A DNA stretch of 58,171 nucleotides from assembly GCA_020073265.1 (NCBI GenBank), contig JAIQFN010000038.1, positions 1-58,171 on the forward strand, given 5' to 3'. This DNA is from Terriglobia bacterium. Lineage in GTDB: Bacteria > Acidobacteriota > Terriglobia > Bryobacterales > Bryobacteraceae. Position 1 is the stretch's first letter. Each line of letters begins with the position of its first letter. Position numbers and translations under genes: made by a program. The notes below the pieces were generated by a model. It saw only the letters and a program-made list of their open reading frames with translations. It was not told the DNA's origin and made no database searches. This document shows positions 16,797 to 23,924 of the stretch, in pieces.

Positions 16797-18113
16797 ATGA
16801 TAGAGGATGTGACGTCACACCCGCCGTCTGTGCCGCCAGATCGGCCGGATCCCTTTCTGTCCGTGCATGCGGTGAACATTTTCGTGCGGGATCAGGATCG
16901 CAGCCTGCGGTTTTATCTGGATCAGCTTGGGTTCGCGCTGGCGTTCGACGCGCGGCTGCAATCGGGGGAGCGCTGGGTGGCGGTGTCGCCTCCCGACGGC
17001 AGCGCGGTGCTGGCGCTGGTGGCGCCCAAGCCGGAGTCGAGGGAATACCAGCTCATCGGCCGCGCCACGCAGATTGTTTTCGTCACCGAGAACGTGATCG
17101 CCAAGTACGACGAGTGGCGCAAGCGCGGGGTCCGGTTTCATCACACGCCGCGCTTGAGGCGGGTCAAGTATGAGCGGCCGGATGGAGTATCGGGCGATGA
17201 AACACCGGTCTGGGGCGGAGTCTTCACGCATTTCAGAGACGTGGATGGGAACTCGTTCGCGCTGGTGGGCTTCGACGAGGTGAGCCGCGAGGTGGAGGCG
17301 CAACGCCGCGCGGTGGCCGAAAAGCTGGAAGCGGAGCGCCGCGCGACGCAGGAGATCGAGATTGCGAAGCAGGTGCAGGCGCGGCTGTTTCCGCAGACCC
17401 TGCCCGCGCTCAACACTCTCGAATACGCCGGGATCTGCGTGCAGGCTCGCGCGGTGGGCGGAGATTACTACGATTATCTGAATCTGGGTCAGGAGCGGCT
17501 GGGGCTAGTGATCGGCGACATCGCCGGCAAGGGAATGGCGGCGGCGCTTTTGATGGCGAACCTGCAGGCCAATCTGCGAAGCCAGTGCGCCATCGCGGTG
17601 GATCAGCCCGAGCACTTCCTGCGATCGGTGAACCGGCTGTTCTTCGAGAATACGGCCGACAGCGCTTACGCCACGCTGTTCTTTGCCGAGTATGACGATC
17701 GCGAGCGGCGCCTGCGCTATGCCAACTGCGGGCATCTGCCGGCGCTGCTTTTGCGAGGCGACGGCACGCTGGAGCGGCTGGATTCGACAGGCACGGTGCT
17801 CGGAATATTCGCGGATTGGGATTGCTCGATCGGGGAGTGCCGGCTGGCTCCGGGCGACACGCTGGCGTTGTATACCGACGGAATCACGGAGGCGTTCAAC
17901 GAGCGGGGCGAGGAATTCGGCGAGCAGCGGCTGGTGGAGGCTTTGCGGCGGCATCGGGAACTGGCCCCGCCCGAATTGCTGCAGGCGATCGTGGGCGACG
18001 TGCAGTCGTTCAGCGCCTGTGAACAGTACGACGACATTACGCTGGTGGTGGCCCAATGCCGCGGGGATTCCGAAGAAATAAACGGGAAGAATTATGGCCT
18101 CTGGGACGTCTAA
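16797..18113 (+). CDS. VOC (glyoxalase-fold) domain fused to SpoIIE/RsbU-type PP2C phosphatase
   Basis: 438 residues from the ATG at 16797; the open frame to 16572 overlaps the opposite-strand gene. Residues about 20-155 are a VOC domain (HAVNIFVRDQDRSLRFYLDQ to THFRDVDGNSFALVGF); the usual metal-binding Glu near the end is Ala (NSFALV), which argues against a working glyoxalase. A short coiled coil (EVEAQRRAVAEKLEAERRAT) leads to a SpoIIE domain with KQVQARLFPQ, VGGDYYDY, GDIAGKGMAAAL, YTDGITEAF and YDDITLVV, so the metal-binding Asp residues are present. It probably senses a ligand and dephosphorylates a Ser/Thr-phosphorylated regulator. The last 20 bp overlap the ECF sigma gene. Confidence 0.85.
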   Translation: MIEDVTSHPPSVPPDRPDPFLSVHAVNIFVRDQDRSLRFYLDQLGFALAFDARLQSGERWVAVSPPDGSAVLALVAPKPESREYQLIGRATQIVFVTENVIAKYDEWRKRGVRFHHTPRLRRVKYERPDGVSGDETPVWGGVFTHFRDVDGNSFALVGFDEVSREVEAQRRAVAEKLEAERRATQEIEIAKQVQARLFPQTLPALNTLEYAGICVQARAVGGDYYDYLNLGQERLGLVIGDIAGKGMAAALLMANLQANLRSQCAIAVDQPEHFLRSVNRLFFENTADSAYATLFFAEYDDRERRLRYANCGHLPALLLRGDGTLERLDSTGTVLGIFADWDCSIGECRLAPGDTLALYTDGITEAFNERGEEFGEQRLVEALRRHRELAPPELLQAIVGDVQSFSACEQYDDITLVVAQCRGDSEEINGKNYGLWDV

Positions 18114-18696
18114 GGATTTTGGCATGGTGCTAGACGCCAACGACCGGGAAGTGATCGAGGCCTGCCAGCGCGGCGATTACGACGCGTTTCGGGTCCTGTT
18201 CGAAGCTCACAAGGACCGGGTGTACTCGATCGCGCTGCGCTACTCGGGCGACCCCAGCGAGGCCATGGACATCGCGCAGGAGACCTTTCTCAAGCTGCTC
18301 GGGTCGATCCAGGATTTTCGCGCCGATGCCAGTTTCGAATCGTGGCTGTACCGGATCGTGGTGAACCGGTGCCTGGATCACAAGCGGCGCGGGCGGCGGT
18401 GGATGCCGTTTCTGGATGGATTGCTGGACGCCGTGAGCGCGCCGGCGGAGAACGCGCTGCACCGGCTGCTGCGAGTCGAACAGGAGCAGAGCGTGCAGAG
18501 CATCGTCGGCAAGCTGCCGGCGGAGCAGCGCATCGTGGTGGTGCTGCGCTACACCGAGGGACTTTCTTACGACCAGATCGCGGAGATCGTGGGCTGCTCG
18601 CCGGGGACGGTGGCGTCGCGCTTGAATCGGGCGCATAAGGTTCTGGAGCGGCGGTTGTCGCACCTGCGTGGGGTGCTTGGGGGTTCGAATGGTTAA
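18094..18696 (+). CDS. ECF sigma factor (RpoE-like)
   Basis: 200 residues. Region 2 contains SEAMDIAQETFLKLL and ASFESWLYRIVVNRCLDHKR. Region 4 contains LSYDQIAEIVGCSPGTVASR followed by LNRAHKVLERRL, the DNA-binding HTH for the -35 element. GGGAAG lies just before the ATG at 18094; a second ATG at 18124 is possible. It starts inside the VOC-SpoIIE gene and its stop overlaps the next gene by 8 bp, so the three are one operon. The downstream membrane protein takes the place where an anti-sigma factor usually lies. Its target promoters are unknown. Confidence 0.9.
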   Translation: MASGTSKDFGMVLDANDREVIEACQRGDYDAFRVLFEAHKDRVYSIALRYSGDPSEAMDIAQETFLKLLGSIQDFRADASFESWLYRIVVNRCLDHKRRGRRWMPFLDGLLDAVSAPAENALHRLLRVEQEQSVQSIVGKLPAEQRIVVVLRYTEGLSYDQIAEIVGCSPGTVASRLNRAHKVLERRLSHLRGVLGGSNG

Positions 18697-19207
18697 GGCG
18701 GAGTTGAGGAAGACCGGGATCGAGGCGGTGTTGGAGCAGAGGCTGGCGCGCGTCTCGGCGCCGGAGGAGTTGTGGGATCGCGTGCGGTATCCGCGGGTGG
18801 AACGGCCAAGCGTTCACATGAGTGTGAACGCGGCACGCATGAGTGCGTGCGCCACGGTGGCGGCCGCGATCATGTTGCTGGTTTGGCACTTTCATACCGG
18901 CGGCGCGGCGGTTCAGTTTCGGTCCAGCGATCCGGGGATGGTTCGGGCCTGGGTCCAGGCCAACGCGGGCATCGATGTTCCGTTGCATTCCGGATACCTG
19001 GTGGGAGCCAACGTGAATCACGGGCGGGCTGAGATTGCGTACCGGGTGGGTGGCCGCGATCTGTCGCTGCTGGTTTCGAATTCCCGCGGCGCGAGTTTGA
19101 AAAACGGCGCTAACTTCGCATGGGCCGCCGGCGGACAGACATATATGTTGGCGTGCACCGCGCCCGAGGATTTGAAGGCTTGCGCGTTGTGTCATCTCGG
19201 CGGATAA
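18689..19207 (+). CDS. Putative membrane anti-sigma-like protein containing an in-frame palindromic repeat
   Basis: 172 residues. The N-terminal 40 residues are charged and end EELWDRVRYPRVERP. Residues 41-56 (SVHMSVNAARMSACAT) are exactly the translation of a family-1 repeat (18809-18856). One hydrophobic helix follows (VAAAIMLLVWHF), then a C-terminal outer domain with GHDLS-like GGRDLSLLVSNSRG, and an end CALCHLGG. Position after an ECF sigma gene and the cytoplasm-helix-outside layout suggest an anti-sigma factor, but the zinc-binding HxxxCxxC motif is absent. The CALCH motif could bind heme or metal. The start at 18689 matches the stop-start overlap. Confidence 0.65.
   Translation: MVKAELRKTGIEAVLEQRLARVSAPEELWDRVRYPRVERPSVHMSVNAARMSACATVAAAIMLLVWHFHTGGAAVQFRSSDPGMVRAWVQANAGIDVPLHSGYLVGANVNHGRAEIAYRVGGRDLSLLVSNSRGASLKNGANFAWAAGGQTYMLACTAPEDLKACALCHLGG
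18809..18856 (+). repeat. Family-1 paired-hairpin repeat inside a coding sequence, copy D
   Basis: 48 bp, 16 codons, in frame with the gene at 18689. Hairpin 1 has 5' arm GCGTTCACA and loop TGAG. Hairpin 2 has 5' arm GCACGCA and loop TGAG. Both loops differ from copies B and C by the same kind of change, while the stems are kept. Confidence 0.9.
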
Positions 19208-19367
19208 CGCCGTTTGGGGCGACCGAAAGCTGCGCTGGGTGATTTGCCCCAGCGTGTCGCTCTGAGGGATCTCAACCGTCGGGGAATTATATTAGCTTAT
19301 TTTGCAATGACTTGCGCACTATCGCCGGGTGGGTTAGCGCGTGGTCTGCCGATTGCTTCTAGTCCGT

Positions 19368-19394
19368 TTGGCGCGGCTAGAGCAGCGCTATACT
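19368..19394 (+). promoter_or_regulatory. Possible sigma-70 promoter of the ccm operon
   Basis: TATACT at 19389-19394 is a good -10 box. TTGGCG at 19368-19373 is a possible -35 box with a rather short 15-bp spacer. The start codon of ccmE is 20 bases downstream, with CAGGAGCG as ribosome binding site. The preceding 160 bases hold no gene. Confidence 0.45.
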
Positions 19395-19414
19395 AGTAGT
19401 TTCAGGAGCGAGCG

Positions 19415-19858
19415 ATGAAGACCTACGCGAAGTTCGGAGCTTTGGTTGCCGTGATCCTTGGAGTTCTGGCTTGGCTGACGCTGGGCGGCATCAGCGAGAG
19501 CAAGACGTATTTCAAGACCATCACGGAAGTCAAACAGATGGGCGACAAGGCTCAGACGCAGCGGCTGCGGGTGGACGGTTATGTCGTGCCCGGATCCATC
19601 GTGCGCAACGGCGCGGAAGTTTCCTTCATCATGCACCAAAACCCGGCCATGCGGGCGGCGGACACCGTCCGGATGAAAGTTGTATACCGGGGCATCGATC
19701 CTCTTCCGGATACTTTCAAGGATGACGCGCAGGCCATGGCGGATGGCAAGCTGGGAGCGGACGGTACTTTTCAAGCCAGCAAAATCCAGGCCAAGTGCGC
19801 GTCGAAGTACGAAGCCAAGCCACAAATGAAGACGGACGCGAACCGAGCCGGCATGTAG
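19415..19858 (+). CDS. ccmE: Cytochrome c maturation protein CcmE, CxxxY type
   Basis: 147 residues. An N-terminal membrane anchor (FGALVAVILGVLAWLTLGG) is followed by an OB-fold domain with RLRVDGYVVPGSIVRNG and VVYRGIDPLPDTF. CcmE is the periplasmic heme chaperone that carries heme from CcmC to CcmF. In the usual form a His in an HxxxY motif binds heme covalently; here the matching motif is AKCASKYEA, with Cys128 and Tyr132, so this is the rarer CxxxY variant. The neighbours ccmF and ccmH support the assignment. It is the first gene of the operon. Confidence 0.9.
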   Translation: MKTYAKFGALVAVILGVLAWLTLGGISESKTYFKTITEVKQMGDKAQTQRLRVDGYVVPGSIVRNGAEVSFIMHQNPAMRAADTVRMKVVYRGIDPLPDTFKDDAQAMADGKLGADGTFQASKIQAKCASKYEAKPQMKTDANRAGM

Positions 19859-19894
19859 CTGCTCCCGCCGTCCGTTCTTGAGGATTAAACTCGA

Positions 19895-21910
19895 ATGGAA
19901 AATATCGGCGCGTTGTCGATTCTGCTGGCGTTTTGTCTGGCCGTTTATGCCGTCATCGGCTCGGTGATCGGCAAGCTCAAGAAAAACCCCTTCCTGGTAG
20001 TCAGCGGCGAGCGGGCGGTTTACTCAGTCTGGATTCTGCTGAGTGTCGCCTCCGGCCTGCTGATCTATTCCCTCATCACCGGCGACTTCCGGCTGGCGTA
20101 CGTAGCCGCGCACAGCGATCAGACCATGCCGGCGATCTACAAGTTCACGGCGTGGTGGGGCGGGCAAGAGGGATCGCTGCTGCTATGGGCCTGGCTGCTG
20201 GCGACCTATTCGGCCGTGGTGGTGTTCACCAACCGCAAGAAGTTCCGCGACATGATGCCGTGGGTCACGGCGGTCCTGATGACCACGCTGACTTTCTTCC
20301 TGATCCTGATCGCTTTCGTGCTGAGCCCCTTCGGAGTGCTGGAAGCCGGGCGTGGCAACATCGTGGAAGGCATGGGCCGCGGGCTGAACCCGCTGCTGCA
20401 GTACTGGACGATGGTGATCCATCCGCCGATGCTGTACCTGGGTTACGTCGGCTTCACCGTGCCGTTCGCGTTCGCGATGGGATCGCTGATCACCAGGCAG
20501 CCGGGCGAGGCCTGGATTCACACCACGCGGCGCTGGACCATCGTGACCTGGCTGTTCCAGAGCACCGGAATCCTGCTGGGGCAAGGCTGGGCGTACGCGG
20601 TGCTGGGCTGGGGCGGATATTGGGCCTGGGATCCGGTGGAGAACGCGTCGCTGCTGCCCTGGATCACGGCCACGGCGTTTCTGCACTCGGTGATGATGCA
20701 GGAAAAGAAGGGCATGATGAAGGTGTGGAACATGGTCCTGATTTCGGGGACCTTTTTCCTGTGCATCTTCGGGACGTTCCTGACGCGCTCGGGCGTGGTG
20801 AGCTCGGTGCACGCTTTCGCGCAGTCGCCCATCGGCAAATATTTCGTGTACTTCCTGGCGATCGGAATCGCGGCGACGCTGTACATGATTCTGGATCGCA
20901 TGAAATATCTGAAGAGCGAGGCGCGCCTGGAGAGCGTGGTGTCGCGTGAATCCAGCTTCATGTTCAACAACCTGATCCTGGTGGCGAGCTGCTTCGCGGT
21001 GCTGTGGGGCACGTTGTTCCCGGTGATTTCGGAAGCGGTGACGGGCGAAAAAATCAGCGTGGACGCGCCCTTTTTCAACCGCATCAACATTCCCATCGGG
21101 CTGGGGCTGATGCTGCTGACGGGCGTGGGGCCGCTGATCGCCTGGCGGCGCAGCTCGGTGGAGAGCCTGAAGCGCGCGTTCTTCTGGCCATCGATCGCGG
21201 CGCTGGTGTTGATGGCGGCGCTGGCGGTGTTTGGAGTGTACGAGCATCCCTACGCGCTGGTGTCGTTCGGGCTGTGCATGTTCGTGACAGCTACCATCTC
21301 TTCGGAATTCTGGAAGGGATCGAAAGCCATCAGCGCGAAAAGCGGCGTGGGCCTGATCCCGTCGGCCATCGAGCTGACGCATCGCAACACGCGGCGCTAC
21401 GGCGGGTACCTGGTGCACATGGGCATCGTGTTCATGTTCATCGGCTACACCGGCGCGGCTTTCAACCAGGACGTGACCAAAGAGGTTGCGCCCGGAGGCA
21501 GCTTCCAGTTGGGACATTACAATCTGAAAGTCACCAACATGCAGCAGGGCGAGAACGACAACTACACTTGGCAGAAGCTGTCGGTGGAAGCTTCGCGGGG
21601 ATCGCAGACCATCGGCACGCTGGAACCGGCCAAGCGCTTTTACAAATCCAGCCAGCAGCCGACGTCGGAAGTTGCCATCCGGCGGCGGCTCAACGAAGAC
21701 CTGTATCTGAACTTCGCGGGCGTTTCGAACGACAACCAGCGCGCCGTGATTCAGGCCTATGTCTTTCCGCTGGTTTCGTGGGTCTGGATCGGCTACTGGG
21801 TGCTGGCGATCGGCACGCTGGTGTGTCTGATCCCGAGCAAGGTGCGTCTGTCGTACGCGCGAACACAGGTACTTGGAGTTGCAGAGAAACATGCGAAGGT
21901 TACGAAATAG
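19895..21910 (+). CDS. ccmF: Heme lyase subunit CcmF
   Basis: 671 residues with about 14 hydrophobic helices. Key motifs are AWWGGQEGSLLLWAWLL near residue 87 and the heme-handling WAWDPVENASLLPW near 243 (WWD-type domain). His-bearing loops include MVIHPPMLYLGYVG and RRYGGYLVHMGIVFMF. CcmF attaches heme from CcmE to CxxCH motifs of apocytochromes on the outer face of the inner membrane. It follows ccmE by 36 bp and its 3' end overlaps ccmH by 20 bp. Confidence 0.92.
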   Translation: MENIGALSILLAFCLAVYAVIGSVIGKLKKNPFLVVSGERAVYSVWILLSVASGLLIYSLITGDFRLAYVAAHSDQTMPAIYKFTAWWGGQEGSLLLWAWLLATYSAVVVFTNRKKFRDMMPWVTAVLMTTLTFFLILIAFVLSPFGVLEAGRGNIVEGMGRGLNPLLQYWTMVIHPPMLYLGYVGFTVPFAFAMGSLITRQPGEAWIHTTRRWTIVTWLFQSTGILLGQGWAYAVLGWGGYWAWDPVENASLLPWITATAFLHSVMMQEKKGMMKVWNMVLISGTFFLCIFGTFLTRSGVVSSVHAFAQSPIGKYFVYFLAIGIAATLYMILDRMKYLKSEARLESVVSRESSFMFNNLILVASCFAVLWGTLFPVISEAVTGEKISVDAPFFNRINIPIGLGLMLLTGVGPLIAWRRSSVESLKRAFFWPSIAALVLMAALAVFGVYEHPYALVSFGLCMFVTATISSEFWKGSKAISAKSGVGLIPSAIELTHRNTRRYGGYLVHMGIVFMFIGYTGAAFNQDVTKEVAPGGSFQLGHYNLKVTNMQQGENDNYTWQKLSVEASRGSQTIGTLEPAKRFYKSSQQPTSEVAIRRRLNEDLYLNFAGVSNDNQRAVIQAYVFPLVSWVWIGYWVLAIGTLVCLIPSKVRLSYARTQVLGVAEKHAKVTK

Positions 21911-22358
21911 TTTGCTGGTGTTGGCCCTGGCGACGGGGCCGGTGCTGGCGCAGTCGGCCGAACAACTCGAAAGCCCGGCCGTCAATCGAGTGGCGGACCG
22001 GCTGCTGTGTCCCTGCGGGTGCAAGATGACCATGACTTGCCGCATGGACCCGTATCCGTGCCAGACCTGCTGGGAAAACAAGAAGAAGATTCTCAAGATG
22101 CAGACGGCCGGCATGTCGGACCAGTCGATTCTCGACCAGTTCGGACAGGAAATGGGCAAAGACGTGGTGGCGGTCCACCCGGGCGTGCTGGGATCCATCT
22201 CGTTCTACGCCGCGGCCGTGTTCGGACTGATTCTCGTTGTGGTGGTCATCCGGAGATACCGGCGCCCATCCGCCGCGGTGGTAGACGGGCCGGTGGATGA
22301 CGTGGTGCTGGATCGCTATCACGAACAAATCGAGAAAGAAGTGGACAAGCTCGATTGA
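21891..22358 (+). CDS. ccmH: CcmH/CycL-type thiol oxidoreductase with a Cys-rich variant motif
   Basis: 155 residues from the ATG at 21891. After a signal peptide (NSLLVLALATGPVLAQ) comes the helical CcmH core. The usual LRCxxCQ motif is replaced by DRLLCPCGCKMTMTCRMDPY, followed by PCQTCW. The rest (MSDQSILDQFGQEMGKDVV) is standard, then one membrane helix (SFYAAAVFGLILVVVVI) and a charged tail. CcmH keeps apocytochrome Cys residues reduced and brings them to CcmF. The Cys-rich form suggests metal binding or a different redox partner. The TGA overlaps the ATG of the next gene. Confidence 0.82.
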   Translation: MRRLRNSLLVLALATGPVLAQSAEQLESPAVNRVADRLLCPCGCKMTMTCRMDPYPCQTCWENKKKILKMQTAGMSDQSILDQFGQEMGKDVVAVHPGVLGSISFYAAAVFGLILVVVVIRRYRRPSAAVVDGPVDDVVLDRYHEQIEKEVDKLD

Positions 22359-22807
22359 TGGTGATCACGATAGCTGTTGCCCTGGTGGTGGGAACGATCG
22401 TCTTCACCCTGTTCGTTCGCAGCCAGGATGTTCCGGAAGCCGCGCCGGTGTCGCCGACAGCGCACCTGGAAGAGCGCAAGTCGCAAGTCTACGAGAACCT
22501 GCGCGACCTGCAATTCGAGTTTCGGCTCGGCAAGCTTTCCGACGCGGATTATCAGAAGACCAAGCTGGATTTGCAGCGGGAGCTGGCGCGAGTGCTGGCG
22601 GAGATCGATGCGCTGAAGCCCGCTGCGCCGCCCGCGCAACAGCCCTTGCAACAGCCGGTGCAGGCCAAGGCCGCGGCGCAAGCGAAAGCCTACGTCCCAC
22701 CGCCGGCGTCGGCCGCTAGCGCGAACGGGCACACCTGCCCGCATTGCGGCTCCGCGTTTCCGCAACCGATGAAATTCTGCGGTGAATGCGGAAAGGCGAT
22801 GGCATGA
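22358..22807 (+). CDS. Membrane-anchored zinc-ribbon protein of the ccm operon
   Basis: 149 residues starting at the TGATG junction with ccmH. One membrane helix (VITIAVALVVGTIVFTLFV) is followed by a helical stretch (HLEERKSQVYENLRDLQFEF RLG, split here), a Gln/Ala/Pro-rich linker and a C-terminal zinc ribbon CPHCG...CGECG. The N-terminal anchor plus helical part resembles the first segment of CcmI, without TPR repeats. It may be a shortened CcmI-like partner of CcmF/CcmH, which is inference from position and layout. Confidence 0.75.
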   Translation: MVITIAVALVVGTIVFTLFVRSQDVPEAAPVSPTAHLEERKSQVYENLRDLQFEFRLGKLSDADYQKTKLDLQRELARVLAEIDALKPAAPPAQQPLQQPVQAKAAAQAKAYVPPPASAASANGHTCPHCGSAFPQPMKFCGECGKAMA

Positions 22808-23781
22808 GCGCGGGCGCGCGAGCACTGGTCTTTTCGATGGCGCTGCTGGCGCCGTGTTTTGCCGCCGTGGAGGGAGTGGTGGTCAACGGCACCACCGGCG
22901 AGCCGCAGCCCAACGCGATCGTGTCGCTGGTGCAGCCGGGTCAGGGCGGCATGCAGACGCTGGCCAGTGTCCGGACCGACGCTCAGGGTAAGTTTCATAT
23001 CGACAAGGAAGCGCCGCCCGGGCCGCAGCTTATCCAGGCGCTGTACCAGGGCGTCATCTATACCAAGCCGGTGCTGCCGGGCATGCCCGCGGGCGGCCTG
23101 CGCGTGGATGTTTTCGATGCCACCAGCAAGAGCAGCGTCGCCAAAGTCAGCCAGCATTTTATCGTGCTGCAACCGGGCGCGAGCGAAATGACCGTGAGCG
23201 AGGGCATCCTGTTTCAAGGCGACCCGAAGCTGACCTTCAGCGATCCCACCAACGGCTCGTTCCGCTTCTATCTTCCGCCGGAAGCCAAGGGGCAAGTGCA
23301 GGTGACCATCAACGCTCCGGGCGGCATGCCGATCCAGCGTCCCGCGGACAAGACCAAGCAGGAAAACGTATACAAGGTGGATTATCCGATCAAGCCCGGC
23401 GAGACGCGCTTCGACTTGAACTACACGGTTCCGGTAGCGAGTCCGCTGGTGTTTGCGAGCAAGATTCTGCACAGCGAAGGCGCTTCGGACCTGGTGGCAC
23501 CGCAGGGCGTGACGCTGAAGGGCGACGACATCGAGCTGGCCGGTCAGGAACCGACCACGCAGGCCAGCATTTATCGCATCAAGAACACCAGCTTCAAGGT
23601 GGAAGTGGAAGGCACGGGTTCCTTGACTCCGGCGGCGGAGGCATCGGGCGAGGACAACGGCGCGCCGACGCTCAAGGAAGTGAAGCCGCGCATCTACGAC
23701 CGGTTGTATTGGGTGCTGGGGATGGCGTTCGCGGTGTTGGGGCTGGGGTCGGTGCTGTTGTATCGGACGGCCCGGTCGTAG
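22804..23781 (+). CDS. Secreted carboxypeptidase-regulatory-like protein with C-terminal anchor
   Basis: 325 residues from the ATG at 22804, in an ATGA overlap with the zinc-ribbon gene. A signal peptide is followed by VEGVVVNGTTGEPQPNAIVS, the start of a carboxypeptidase regulatory-like (transthyretin-type) beta-sandwich. Further beta-rich domains follow, then a C-terminal membrane helix (YWVLGMAFAVLGLGSVLLYR) and a short tail. Position as the last gene of the ccm operon suggests a role outside the inner membrane in cytochrome or heme handling. Similar genes follow ccm genes in other Acidobacteria, as far as I recall. No CxxCH motif is present. Confidence 0.75.
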   Translation: MSAGARALVFSMALLAPCFAAVEGVVVNGTTGEPQPNAIVSLVQPGQGGMQTLASVRTDAQGKFHIDKEAPPGPQLIQALYQGVIYTKPVLPGMPAGGLRVDVFDATSKSSVAKVSQHFIVLQPGASEMTVSEGILFQGDPKLTFSDPTNGSFRFYLPPEAKGQVQVTINAPGGMPIQRPADKTKQENVYKVDYPIKPGETRFDLNYTVPVASPLVFASKILHSEGASDLVAPQGVTLKGDDIELAGQEPTTQASIYRIKNTSFKVEVEGTGSLTPAAEASGEDNGAPTLKEVKPRIYDRLYWVLGMAFAVLGLGSVLLYRTARS

Positions 23782-23801
23782 TCGAGCGTTGCCCCACCAG
23801 C

Positions 23802-23881
23802 GGGGACAGACGGCTCTGTCCACGGTGAGGCTTCTCAGATAGGATCGGTGTTGCGGGTTGGGGACAGAGACGTCTGTCCCC
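23802..23881 (+). repeat. Pair of related hairpins after the ccm operon
   Basis: Positions 23802-23821 hold a 7-bp stem (5' arm GGACAGA). Positions 23860-23881 hold a perfect 9-bp stem (5' arm GGGGACAGA, loop GACG). The two share GGGGACAGA, so one is probably derived from the other. They may end the ccm transcript, though no T-run follows either. Confidence 0.65.
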
Positions 23882-23924
23882 TCAGTGCCTCTGGTACATT
23901 GGAAGAACAAGCCGGAGGTTCCCC

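Noticed and set aside
20183-22198. 671-codon open frame on the minus strand across ccmF and ccmH
   Set aside because: It lies opposite to clearly conserved ccm genes and reads as His/Arg/Gln-rich sequence, a shadow of GC-rich codons.
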